Shown: positions 24,669 through 35,527 of the stretch, one piece after another | How the letters are laid out: each line of letters begins with the position of its first letter | Numbering within the stretch: position 1 is the stretch's first letter | Source: Paratinospora sagittata | Lineage: Eukaryota; Streptophyta; Magnoliopsida; Ranunculales; Menispermaceae | Direction of reading: 5' to 3' | DNA: 64,000 nucleotides | Assembly: GCA_035771175.1 (NCBI GenBank) | Contig: CM069592.1 | Span: 42,339,995-42,403,994, forward strand | Program-made: the position numbers and the translations under genes | Notes under the pieces: model-generated | Told to the model about the DNA's origin: nothing | What the model saw: only the letters and a program-made list of their open reading frames with translations | Database searches by the model: none

Positions 24669-25600
24669 TATAAGAGAAGCTCATCATACAACTGTACAGC
24701 TACACCTATAACAGAGATCTATGTATTTGAGCATTCATTGTAATTGAATTATGTAGCATGTGAGTTCGCTAAGGTAGTTAGATTAGGGGTGTGCAAACCT
24801 TAGTTCGGTTTAGTTTTTGGTAAAAATCAAAACCGAACCGAACTTAGTTCGGGTTGGATTTTCTGAAACCGAAACCGAACTGAATTTGCTCGGTTTGGTT
24901 CCGTTTGGGTTGATCAGGTCAGTTACGTCAATTTTATAATTATAAATCTTAAATTTAACACTATTTTACATTTTCAAAACACATTCAATCATTTGAAAAA
25001 TATAATATATAGTTCTATCATTAGAATTAAAACACAAAATACATTATTACATTCAATAATAAGAATACTAAAAGAGATTGACATGAAAATTTTCTACATG
25101 TTTTCCATTCAAAGCCTTTCTTAAGGCAATTTTTTTTATGTTTATGCACATCCAATTTCAAGTATCCAATAGTTAAACAAATAAAAATTAAAAGCAAGTT
25201 TAATCATGTTCCTATATATTTAAAGCTTAGGGTTATAGGAGAAATGACAGTATTACCTTTAAGTTTGGTTCGGTTTGGGTTAAATTCGATTTTTCAATGT
25301 CTAAACCGAAAATCGAACTAAATCGATCGATTTTTTCATTCCTTGAACCGAAAACCGAACCAAACTTCACAAAAATCGAACCAAACCGAATCGATCACAT
25401 CGGTTTGGTTCGGTTTTTCGATTTGGTCGGTCTCGATGAACACCCTTAAGTTAGATAGAAGCTTCTAGAGAATCAAGACAGTTACAGTAGTTAGAATCTG
25501 TTATACTGTATCCAATAGAATGAAGACACTTGTACCATAAAACTAATATAAATACAGAGCTCCAGCCTCAGTATTGTTTAAGGAATTGGAAATCAATATT
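24669..25600 (+). repeat. 5' LTR of copia-1, split by a hAT element
   Basis: Left part 24669-24783 and right part 25457 to about 25600. The right part shares ACAGAGCTCCAGCCTCAGTA with the 3' LTR. The initial TG has mutated to TA. The inner end is unclear because the sequence after CAGTATTGTTT no longer matches the 3' LTR well, and no primer-binding site is recognisable. Confidence 0.75.
24784..25448. mobile_element. Non-autonomous hAT element with 8-bp target-site duplication
   Basis: The element starts TAGGGGTGTGCA and ends TGAACACCCTTA, imperfect terminal inverted repeats. It is flanked by an exact 8-bp duplication AGTTAGAT (24776-24783 and 25449-25456), the length made by hAT transposases. 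Both ends carry many subterminal copies of GGTTCGGTTT and its complement AAACCGAACC, expected transposase-binding clusters. The 665-bp interior is AT-rich and encodes nothing, so it depended on an autonomous relative. Confidence 0.85.
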
Positions 25601-26180
25601 TTTGATTATTTGAATGGTTTATGAATGAGAACTAGGCATTAGAGGCTAATGCATATGAATTGAGTTGTAAGTTGTGATTAGATGGACTTAGGCCTATTAA
25701 TCTATGTATGGGCTGATTTGTGGTTGATGTATAATGCCCACGTGATTGAACATAAGAATTGATGTATGGTTGTATATTGATGATTATTTCAGGATCTTGG
25801 TTTGGTTGATCCAATTTTGGTTATGTGTGTGGTTAGATACTTTCGCGAGGCGTGATTGTGAGTAGACTTCATTTATGCTTAAATCTCTTATGTCATCATA
25901 TCAATTATATCTTATATGTTTTGGAAGCATGAATGTGTTTTATTGACTTCAATGATGCATGTGTGTAAAACCCTGTGGCCTAGTAAGTCTTGCATCTGAA
26001 AAGAGTTAAGTCTGCCCTTTACAAGGACCTAAATGACTTGGTGATTGACAAAAGCTATGCCTTTGTGTGCCCTTGCAAAGCATACAAGGCTAGCATACTA
26101 AAAGGAAGACTTGACTTTGCCATAGGAAGATTTGAGAAAGGAAGTATTTGGGGACGAGAACAGTGCGGTAAAATATACGT
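25601..26180. other. Sequence between copia-1 5' LTR and solo LTR
   Basis: No match to copia gag or protease was recognised. Probably the left part of the outer gypsy-type LTR remnant. The open frame at 25990-26265 has no recognisable similarity. Confidence 0.4.
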
Positions 26181-26277
26181 TGTAACACCCCGTAATTTTA
26201 ATAAAATATATACGTTGAAGTACGCGTATATCCAGATGTATCCGACATGTATTTTATACGTATGAGCTAAATATACG

Positions 26278-26421
26278 CGTGATAATACACGTATTTGATA
26301 TGTATGAGCAAATAAATATAATTATTAAATAAAGAATATAAGTTTTATTCGTGATAATACACGTATTTGATACGTATGAGCAAATAAATATAATTATTAA
26401 ATAAAGAATATAAGTTTTATT
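26278..26421. repeat. 72-bp tandem duplication inside the solo LTR
   Basis: Two adjacent copies of a 72-base unit beginning CGTGATAATACACGTATTTG differ at about one position (TATGTATG versus TACGTATG). Confidence 0.95.
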
Positions 26422-26484
26422 AGTGGAATGGGTTGGTTAATTAGATATGTGAATTGGAGTTAAATTAAATTGATTACTAGATGA

Positions 26485-26567
26485 GGAAGTTGGTTTGTTA
26501 ACTTGCATGAGGAGCATGGGATAACATGGGGAAGTTGGTTTGTTAACTTGCATGAGGAGCATGGGAT
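26485..26567. repeat. 45-bp-spaced duplication inside the solo LTR
   Basis: A unit starting GGAAGTTGGTTTGTTAACTT, 38 bases identical, recurs with 45-base spacing. Confidence 0.9.
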
Positions 26568-28262
26568 GATAAAAAAAAAAAAAAAGAAGATGCTCATCTC
26601 CAATGCTTGCCGAGAAAACAAAAGAAAAAAAAAAGAGAAAAGAAAAGAAAAAAAAAAGAACTTGCAAAAGAAAGAGAAGGAGAAGAAGAAGAGCCGAGAG
26701 AAAGGAACGGAATGAAGGAAGAAAGAAGGGGAAAAGGAGGGAGATCCGAACCAGTGGTAAGCTATTTTTGCTATTTTTCGTCGTAAAATTACTATCTAAG
26801 CTAGATGTAACCTTTCTAGCGGAGTCATTTTTGTTATCGGGGCCGTTTTACGGCGTTTTCTAACAATTGGGGTTTTTGACCCAACGTAAATGAAAAGCCG
26901 CTAGAAAGGTAGCAAAATGCTCCCTGGACTGTTAGAAACCCGAATATGTGGTTAGATTCAATTTTATGATTTTTGGAGCCCGTTGGACAATTTTAATACA
27001 ATTTACAACATTCGGATAAATAGTGAATATGAATAGTGAATAGTATTGTGAACAGTGATTTGAAATTATAGATTCGTAGAGAACAGAATTCCGGACGTTT
27101 CGATACTACGATCGTGATTTTTGGATAATTTGATATTTTTAGTAGCTACCGATATGATAAATGATGATTCTCATGATAATCTATGATTAATTTCCGTGTT
27201 TAAATTGAGAGCTTAAGGGCATGGATAAACGCTCTTGAGGAAGCCCTATTGTTGCTCGATTTTAGAGGTTGAATTAGAAAACCCGTGTAACCACTGTGAG
27301 TATAGTTTTCTTGATTTGGTTCTTGTATGACATTATACATACATATATAAAATGTTTGATTGTCTGCATGGTATATTTATATATACATTGAGTTTTATGG
27401 ATCATGTAAACTGATTTTAGCAACTGAAGTTTGTAATGATGAGGCTTTGTGAATCCTCATTGTCATTTCGTTAGGACTAGACCAAGATGAGGTTTTGCGA
27501 GTCCTCATTGTCAGTAGGTTTGTCCTAACAAGGGTTGCGATCCTTGAAATGACTGTGAATTGGGTGATGAGAGACTGTGTCTACCTTATACGGCCATACA
27601 AGGGTTAGACCCGCTCTCTTGCCTTGCGGAGGAGGGAGATTGTGCATTGTGTTATTGAAAACTCATGAAATTTATGTTGTTGACATGTATAATATATTCT
27701 TTGAATGATGCATGTGTTGCATAAGTGTTTGAAATGATTTTAAATGTCATATTTCTCTAAATGTATATAATTGTCATCTCAAGAACTATATTCACTGAGC
27801 TGTTGATTGCTGACCTCATTTCCTCCAATATTTCAGGTATTAAGTCAAAGGGAAAAGGAAAACTCCGTCAGTGATAATCACGTGGACCTTCGTCTGGTAC
27901 GTGTATGTATGCTTGGAGGAAATAAATATATTTTTGTTATGTTGATATGTATACTTATCACACACTATATATATGTAATATCACCTAGATGGGTTGTGTG
28001 GTAGGGATGATGAAATGAGGTGTAGATATTATCAGATGAGACTTTAATTTGTGGAAAGAAGGGAATGATTATAGAGATCGATATTGGATTTGAATTGTGG
28101 TATATTAAAAAAAAAAAAAAAAAGAATTTTACTGTAACTTTTGGGTATTATTGTGAGAGTACGTGAAGGCTTACAGTGTATTGTATACTGTATACGGGTA
28201 TGTACAGTGTATAGTACATTGCGCCGGTCATGACGTCAGCCTACGTCAGGGGCGTCGTGACA

Positions 28263-29035
28263 TACGTGTACTAGTAACCTCAAATGAATATGATTGGGCA
28301 TGAAAACGGTACACTAGTAACTCTAATGCATATGATTGGGCATGGGAACAATACACTAGTAACTCCAATGCATATGAAATGTGGATCCAGAAAACAATTG
28401 ACTTTTTACTTGCATCGAACTTATTATAAATGCTTGATGGCTATATGTTATGAGCTTTTAATTATTCTACACATTGACATGCATACATGATGTTTTATTG
28501 ATGAGTATTGATGGCATATCTGAATTATATTCACTAGGCATCATTGACTCATCCTCATTTTCCTTTTTTAGGTCATTCTGTTCGGGATAAGGGCAAGGAA
28601 GTAGTTTTTTGAGAACCTTGCTGGCGAGAGAGTTAAGGGCCTCAACATGAGTTAGGAGGCGAAAATCTTTGGGTGAACTTGGTTTTAATTATGATGTAAT
28701 CATATTTTGTAGTATGTAATTATAACACTTTTCACACTTTGTAGTATTGGTGAGTCGAGTTTTGTTAGATAGGCCATGTGGGCATATGAGGGATTTGGTA
28801 CCCATGGCTTGGGGAACGTTTATGTGTTTATTCCTTTTGATGGACTGTTTAGATGTAGAATTACTTGCAGAATCATTTTATGGACTTATCTTTTGTCTTG
28901 ATTATTAGTATGGTTGGTAGAATTGCTCAGGTTTGTATGTTGAAGGTGGTTGGAGATGCCTACGCCGGGCGTTCCACCCCAGCATTCCGCTCGCCTTTCC
29001 CCGGGGATGGTGGTCCGGGGTTTGGGGTCGCCACA
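28263..29035 (+). mobile_element. Right part of a second gypsy-type LTR remnant, host of the solo LTR
   Basis: Sequence from the TACGT duplication to 29035 ends GGGGTCGCCACA, an LTR-like CA end, and directly abuts copia integrase coding sequence. It shares general structure with the solo LTR, such as TTCACT then a CTCATTTTC tract followed by AGGT. The matching left part would be in 25601-26180, interrupted by the solo LTR. I could not find a target duplication for this outer element, so its borders and class are inference. Confidence 0.45.
28268..28380. repeat. About 42-bp tandem repeat, 2.6 copies
   Basis: Units containing ACTAGTAACTC and ATGCATATGATTGGGCATG recur at spacings of 43 and 42 bases directly right of the solo LTR. 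Confidence 0.85.
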
Positions 29036-30735
29036 GTTGGCACAGGCTGAAGTTCATTTATCATTGTGGTGGGATGCTGTCCAAACAACAGTCTTCCTTA
29101 TAAATAGAATGCCTTCACTTGTCTTGAACAATTGCTCTCCTTTTCAGCTTGTGTTTGGAAAACAACCTGATTATACTCAGTTAAAATGCTTTCGATGTTC
29201 ATGCTTCCCTTGCCTTCGACCATACCAAACACACAAATTCCAATTTCATTCCATAGAATGCATATTCATTGGGTACAGTCCATCTCACAAAGGTTATATT
29301 TGCTTAAGTCCTTATGGTTGAAGATATATATCTCACGATGTGATTTTCAATGAAACTTCATTCCCCTACAAACAGTTATTCACACCAAAGCAACCTATAA
29401 CATCAACACCACCAACACCTTACTTTCAAATTCAATTACCTGTTTCCAATTTAAAACCTACCGATCAATCTCCATCAGATCCTACTACAGTTCAACCTGA
29501 GTATTCTACAACATCAGTAGAGCAAACCACTTCAAATGAATTATCACCTACATTGCCACAACCTGACATACCACCAACATTGCCACAAACTGACATACCT
29601 ACTCACCCTATGGTTACTAGAGCTAAAAATGGGATATTCAAACCCAAAAAACTCACTGTTTCCATTGATTCTCCTCCATCAAAGATAGTGGAACCAACAA
29701 CTGTCAAAGAAGCAATGAAGTGTCCTAAGTGGCAAGATGCAGTGCAAGCTGAATTTCAAGCTTTGCAAGCTAATCATACTTGGCCTTTGGTGCCAAGAAC
29801 AGAGGATCAGAATTGAGTTGGAAACAGATGGATTTTCAAAGTAGAATACAACAATGATGACTCGGTCCATAGATACAAGGCCCGGCTTGTTGCGAAGGGG
29901 TATCATCAAAATCCAGGGGTAGATTTTGGGGAAACTTTTAGTCCAGTAGCAAAGGCAACTACTGTTCGAGTGCTGTTGTCACTTGCAGTGCAAAAGGATT
30001 GGCTAATAAGGCAACTTGATGTGAACAACGTGTTCTTAAATGGACAACTTAGTGAGAAGGTATTCATGGCACAACTAGAATACATTGTAGATTCATCAAA
30101 GCCAAATCATGTATGTGTACTACACAAGGCGTTACATGGCTTGAAGCAGGCACCTAGAGCTTGGTATGACAAACTCAAGACTGCACTACTAAAGTGGAAT
30201 ATCATGAATTCCAAAGCTGACACTTCTCTTTTCATAGGACAGACATCATCTTCTTCGATGTACATTTTGGTGTATGTGGATGACATCTTGGTAACAGGGA
30301 GCAACACTAGTGAGATCAATGACATGATCAGCAAATTACATAAGGAGTTTGCATTAAAAGACTTGGGTCTACTTCATTATTTTTTGGGGATTGAGATATT
30401 CAGGGATCAATCTGGTATGTGTTTGTCACAATCCAGAGTCATTACTAATCTTCTAACAACATTAGACCTTCAACATTTGAAACCTACGGATACTCCAGCA
30501 ACTGTTGGAAAACAGTTGACATCCAAGGATGGTTCAGTGTTCAGTAATCCTACTTTGTATCGTAGCACGATTGGTGCGCTACAATATCAAATTAGATCTT
30601 CATTTTGTCAGAGATAAAGTGTTGCAGCATGAACTTGAAGTGAGATATGTTCCCTCACATGATCAATTGGCAGATGGTCTAACAAAGGCACTTTCATCCT
30701 CTCGGTTTCAGTATCTTCAAGACAATCTCAAGTTG
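29036..30735 (+). pseudogene. copia-1 pol remnant (integrase end, reverse transcriptase, RNase H end)
   Basis: Integrase C-terminal sequence starts abruptly at about 29037 (LAQAEVHLSLWW, VFLINRMPS) and runs to about 29325. Reverse transcriptase is read at about 29600-30590 with RYKARLVAKGYHQ, LKQAPRAWYDKL and the catalytic VYVDDILVTG. It is broken by a stop at 29814-29816 and others. At about 30589 the frame jumps from GALQY to LHFVRDKVLQHELEV, so most of RNase H was deleted. Ty1-copia order (integrase before reverse transcriptase) is clear. Non-functional. Confidence 0.85.
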
Positions 30736-30764
30736 TTAAACACACCATCTCGATTGAGGGGGGA

Positions 30765-30892
30765 TGTAAAAGAAGCTCATCATAGAACTGTACAGCTACA
30801 CCTATAACAAAGATCTTGTACCATAAAACTAACATAAATACAGAGCTCCAGCCTCAGTATTGTTTTACTGAGCTGAAATTACTTTCGTCACA
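30765..30892 (+). repeat. 3' LTR of copia-1, internally deleted
   Basis: Starts TGTAAAAGAAGC after a purine tract and ends TCACA before TGGAC. Only 128 bases: after AACAAAGATC it jumps to TTGTACCATAAAAC, lacking the middle of the 5' LTR. Confidence 0.8.
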
Positions 30893-31088
30893 TGGACCAG
30901 ATAAAAAAGAAGGGTTGTGTTAGATAGCCGTAGACAATATAAAAGTTTATCACATTAAGTATGACGTAAACCTACATAATTAAATTTTCACCACCACGAT
31001 TTCTCAAATATAAATTCAGCAAGATTTTCACAATTTTGCATTCTTTTGTCTTAAATATATATAATGCTAGCTCTTATTAATATGTGAA

Positions 31089-32547
31089 TTAAACTGGTGG
31101 GATGGGACAAGAAAGTGTGGCATTTGCGACGGGGTTAAGGTAGAAACGGGCAATAGTGCCGTTTGCACCAACAGGGAAGAAGCCTCCTGGGCGGTTTTCA
31201 CTTCCAGTTTCATAAACAATCCTTAGTATCTCTTGAGGAGTTCTGGAGAAAGCAACGGAGTTCCAATCGCCATTGATGATGTTCCCGTGTGAAAGCCCTT
31301 GGTTTCGCGTTCCCAATACAGAAATGACTCCATCATCTTTATCAATGGTGGATCGAGAGAGCTCGTCTCTTAGTCTGGAAATCCTCTCTGTTACCTCTGC
31401 TACATTTAAAGGATACGGGTGCACATGTTGCAGTGCTCTCTCGTATAGCATTGAGCGTATTATAGAATCTTGTCCAGCTTCCACTGCCAGGACTCCTGCC
31501 AATAGCTGAAACAGTACCGATATACTTTCATCGTTATGTTATATATATAATATATAATATATAATATTGGAATGATCTTATTATAAGATGAACTTGACCC
31601 AGCATATGCAGAAGAAATGTTTGGTGAAAAAAATGAGCAATTCAATTCTGTACAACAATTCAACAACTTAGATTTTTGAAACCAAAAGGCCCAACTATAT
31701 ATATATATATATATATTTTGATACTATATTAGAAACCGCTTAATCCATCTTTAGTTGTCACGTAGGAGTCCAACAATGTATATTAAGGGCAAATATAGAT
31801 ATTAACATTAAAAGAAAGATTATTTGAGATAGACGTGAAATAAAAAACAACCATATCTTAAAGAAAATTGAAGTTTTTTGAGGTATGCTATTATTCTTAC
31901 TCTCTTTGTTGCAGGAGCGTTGAGGAAGGGGTTAGAGCCAACGTAACTGGTGAGGCCAATGTAAGGAAGTATGTAGGAAGCAAGGAGAAAGTTGATGTCA
32001 TTTAGATAAGGATCGAATGGTGGCTCAAGTCGGGCGCCAATAACCATATCCATCAATCGGCTAAATTGGTTTACACTTAAGTCCATCAGTGGCCTTGGAA
32101 ATCCACCTACTGCCTGTTGAATCGCCCTGCATAGAAATATATACATAGGAGTACTTAAAAATGCTGACACAAATATATACATGTATATGTATGTATATGT
32201 TTTGGAGGTTTAGAAGCTGATGAGCACCTGAGATGTCCAACCTCGTGGAAACCAAATTGGATTATGATGTCTCTAACGAACCAATGCAGAGCAGCCTTTT
32301 GAGCACCAATAGGCGGTGGCCCTCCGCCGCTCAACTCCGGAGCCATCGTATCTAAGCCACGCCCAAAAGCACCGAACAAGAAGAATTCGGCTTCTAAGTA
32401 TTCCAAATTTAACGCAAATTGAAGCAAATCAATATCACATTGCGGGAGTGGCGGTGACTGCGCATTTGATCTTAGAAACGGTGCATTAAACACAGCCAAG
32501 AGGAAGAAGAGAAGTTTGAGATCAGATGAGCATAAGAAGATAGCCAT
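31089..32547 (-). CDS. Desiccation-related protein PCC13-62-like (ferritin-like domain), copy B
   Basis: Exons on the minus strand at 32228-32547, 31901-32126 and 31089-31505 give 320 residues. The signal peptide (about residues 1-29, LLFFLLAVFNAPFLRSNAQ) is followed by the same blocks as copy A: LNLEYLEAEFFLFG, GGGPPPIGAQKAAL, FHEVGHLR, PPFDPYLNDINFLLASYILP, LAGVLAVEAGQDSIIRSMLY and EILRIVYETGSENRPGGFFP. The intron phases (2, then 0) equal those of copy A. Copy B extends about 15 residues beyond copy A at the C-terminus. The sequence differences are large, so the duplication is old. Likely secreted; function as for copy A not settled. Confidence 0.92.
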
Positions 32548-32635
32548 AACTAATTTCTAAGAGGAGAGGTTGTGTGTTCAAGACAGGCAGTTTGAAGTTT
32601 GATTTTTTTGGCTATGTAAATTGTGGAAGCTTGAG

Positions 32636-32644
32636 TATATATAA
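32636..32644 (-). promoter_or_regulatory. TATA box of PCC13-62 copy B
   Basis: TATATATA on the minus strand about 90 bases before the ATG at 32547. Confidence 0.55.
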
Positions 32645-32874
32645 TCAAATTTTAAACAAGACAAGACAAGACTACATTACATTCACTTTGCATTTTCCTG
32701 AAATCCAATCACGTCAGTGCAAGTCCCAAGGTTGATGGTTTAACAAGAAATTGAACTCACAAGCTTCACGCTTAGAAGAGCTTCTAAGGAAAATTCGGGT
32801 CTTATGATAACAAGCATGCCAACTCCAAATATTTTTTTTATAAGTTGACTAATAAATTGCGAGAGGCGAATAAT

Positions 32875-32945
32875 GGGCCCATTTAAGCCTACAAAGCTTT
32901 CACCTTTCCGGCCCATTGTAAGACATGACAATGCCTATTGGGCTC
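32875..32945 (+). promoter_or_regulatory. Cluster of TGGGCC/GGCCCA site II-like motifs
   Basis: ATGGGCCCATT, CGGCCCATTG and ATTGGGCTC fall within 70 bases. Such clusters mark promoters of plant housekeeping and organellar-protein genes, but no coding gene is visible downstream on the plus strand. Confidence 0.4.
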
Positions 32946-35191
32946 ATTTAATTAGGCCTTCCATGCCCATAAGCTGGTGGTGTTCGCAGCGTTGCAAATC
33001 TCGAGGGATTTGATGATTTTTCAGGTTCATTTTCCTCTGTTTTCGTCTTAAATTCTTTGTTAAAAAAGTATGGATTAAGCTTTGATTTTGTAATTTTTGT
33101 TTTTAGCTTGGTTCAATCGACTACATTTAATCCTTGATCCGAACTATCACTTTTTGTGTTCTTTGATACAGTTAATGCAGTAGTTATTGGCGGTTGAGAA
33201 GAAATCAACTGAAGTTTTAGGTGATTTACCCTATCTTCAGTGCTGAAAAATTTGCAAAGTAACATGAAAGTGATGTACTACAGGTCTGGTTAGGTTAGAC
33301 TGGTTTACATGCTGCTTTCTGTCTCGTAGTACTTGCATTGTTAAGGATTATTTGCATTGGAGGTGTTAATTTGACTTGCTCTTTATGTGAATAGATTGAA
33401 GATATCATTCTATGAAAGCAAGCATAAGAACACACGCTTTATTAAGGATTATTTGCATTGGCATTTCTAACTCAGTATATAAAGTTTAGGTCTTGTAGAG
33501 GAAGTGATGATTTATACGTTTATTACGAACTATCCACAGCTATATAACACTCTTTGGATGTAATGTATTGGTGCTTATTTACTTCAATTAGGTCATACAA
33601 GAATTTATATCTTTTGCTTTCTTGAATTTTGGATGTTTATTAGAAGTAATCAAGTGTCTTTAATATTTGGATTCAATTTTGAGAAATTGTATTTACATTT
33701 ATCCCGATTTAAGAAAGAAAAGAAAAAGCTTAGCTTACTTTATTATCTCTTATAACATTTAATGATTAACCTGGATAATGAATACTCAATTTGCTTGCTT
33801 ACTTGGTGCTAAGATTTTTATCATAAGTTTTGTAGGTGCATTCATGTACCTTGCACTGTTGTACTTGTTCGAATTTGAACCAGTTTGAAATTCCCAGATT
33901 TGTTTTTCCCTCAATTATAGTAACTAATAACAATGCATTTGTAAAATACCCAAATGCTTTTGATTTTTTCAAACCCCTGCTAACATTTTTTGCAAATTTT
34001 TACATGTTTGCAGTCTTTTGTGTTATTCTGGATGTATCCTTACCATTTTTTGAGTTTCATAGTTCTCAAAATACCAGCTAGCAGAAAAATAGTACAGTAT
34101 TGGTAAAAAGTTATTCTGGCATTCTAATTTTGTTATTGATTGCCATGTTGTTAGTTTTACTTGATGAGCAGCATCTAAAAATGCTCTGTTCACCTCACAG
34201 TGAAAAAAAAAAGTGGTTAAATAATTTAAATTTCTGATAAAGCATAATGGATTTTGTGAAACACAAATGCTTGCATTTGTTTGCAAAAGTAGTAGTCTCC
34301 ATTTCCTGTAGTTGACGGAAATAGAAGGTTAGATTAATTTTAATGCATTTCTGACTTATCATCCATTGGTAATGAAATTCTCCAATTGATTTCAATGTAC
34401 CCAATTAACGAGAGGATGACACAGTGGATGGCCGAAGTGCCACATAATGGAATTTTGTGCTTATTTCATTGCTGACATAGTTTACTTAGAGTCTTAGATA
34501 AAGTTCTTATTAGTTGATGGTCTCTCTCTCTCTTGTTTGCCTTGACACTGCCAAGCTTTGCACATGACATTGTTCATATATTTAGATGGGACTTCTACAA
34601 CACAAAAGTGCTACCTTCTAAAATTAAGGGGATGAAACTCTGCTGTTGCCACTGCCTACTTTGATACACCGCAGTAATTCATCAGATCAGAGTGGAAGGA
34701 GTCTCACAGGTGTGTTTGACATTGAACTTCTTATTATCTTGTAGTATTTACTTCTTTCAGTTCTGTTATTGAAGTAGTTGATCGCGAAGCATATATATAG
34801 TTGCTTCACCTACAGTAGAGCAGAATATCTACTTTAAGGATACAATCTTTCATTTTTTTTTTTTAAAGTTTATTTCAACATTTTGAGGATCTACTTGCAT
34901 CTTGCTGGACTGCATTGTTGTGTTACATTTCTTGTCTTTCTTTCTTTTCATTTCAACGTATACCTTGTATTTGTTCTTCGGAAAGATGAATTCTTTCTTG
35001 GTGTTTCATTGCTGTTTCTATCTAAAGAGATTCTACCCACTGTTGCTAAAGATTGGTGTCACGAATGGCATGGCTATTGGTGATATAATTAGAATGTCTA
35101 ATTCACATTAGTGGTCCCTCATAGTTCAGCTAGGTGACTTTTAGATGATATTGATTGAAAAAATTATTCGTCCTGATTTGGTTCTTCATGC
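32946..35191. other. Gene-free T-rich region left of copia-2
   Basis: Intron-like, T-rich plus-strand sequence. A block at about 34610-34708 ending CACAG|GTGTG has exon-like composition and a good donor, but no frame matches a known protein. Perhaps the remains or untranslated exons of a transcribed locus starting at the site II cluster. Nothing coding is supported. Confidence 0.4.
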
Positions 35192-35527
35192 ATATTAATT
35201 AAAACTAACTTTCGACTAGACAACCACGTGGGGGGTCCCCACGCACGTGCTTGTTTGCCACGCGGGTGGTCCCCACGCATGTGCTTGTCTGCCACGCGGG
35301 TGGTCCCCATGCGCATGCGCCACTTTCGGCGGGTGGTCCCCACGCGCATGCTCCACTTTTGGCTTGTCTGCCATTCTTGTCTGCCACATGTGAGTGGTCC
35401 CTACAAATCTCTACCCCCACCTCATGTGGATCAAGGCTCCTCCACACCTGCAATCTCCTCCACATGTTGCTGCCTCCATTAGTGCCCTTAGGCACTACGA
35501 GCTCGTGAGATATTGATCAAGTCCAAA
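35192..35527 (-). repeat. Left inverted arm of copia-2
   Basis: Reverse complement of 38687-38988 from the last codons of pol (TTTGGACTTGATCAATATC) through CACGAGCTCGTAGTGCC into U3, ending at TTTTAATTAATAT. It is 34 bases longer than the right arm because of one extra tandem unit containing GGGTGGTCCCCACGC. Confidence 0.9.

Larger units (their letters stand above)
26181..28262 (+). mobile_element. Solo LTR of a gypsy-like retrotransposon with TACGT duplication
   Basis: A 2,082-bp segment starts TGTAACACCCCG and ends GGGGCGTCGTGACA, terminal motifs typical of large gypsy LTRs. It is flanked by the 5-bp duplication TACGT at 26176-26180 and 28263-28267. There is no internal coding domain and no second LTR, so it is the product of LTR-LTR recombination. 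Two internal tandem duplications and a purine-rich stretch (26570-26750) lie within it. Open frames here are low-complexity Lys/Glu/Arg runs, not genes. Strand is inferred from terminal motifs only. Confidence 0.8.
24669..30892 (+). mobile_element. Old Ty1-copia element with nested insertions (copia-1)
   Basis: The two ends are related LTRs: 24669 TATAAGAGAAGCTCATCAT and 30765 TGTAAAAGAAGCTCATCAT. A purine tract GAGGGGGGA precedes the right LTR, and the 5-bp duplication TGGAC flanks both sides (24664-24668 and 30893-30897). Between them survive the end of integrase, most of reverse transcriptase and the last part of RNase H, so orientation is plus. Gag, protease and most of integrase are missing. 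A hAT element sits in the 5' LTR and gypsy-type LTR sequence occupies the middle. It lies between the two convergent PCC13-62 genes. Confidence 0.85.

Noticed and set aside
26437..26863. Open frames rich in Lys, Arg and Phe
   Set aside because: They read purine runs inside the solo LTR in several frames; low complexity, no protein.
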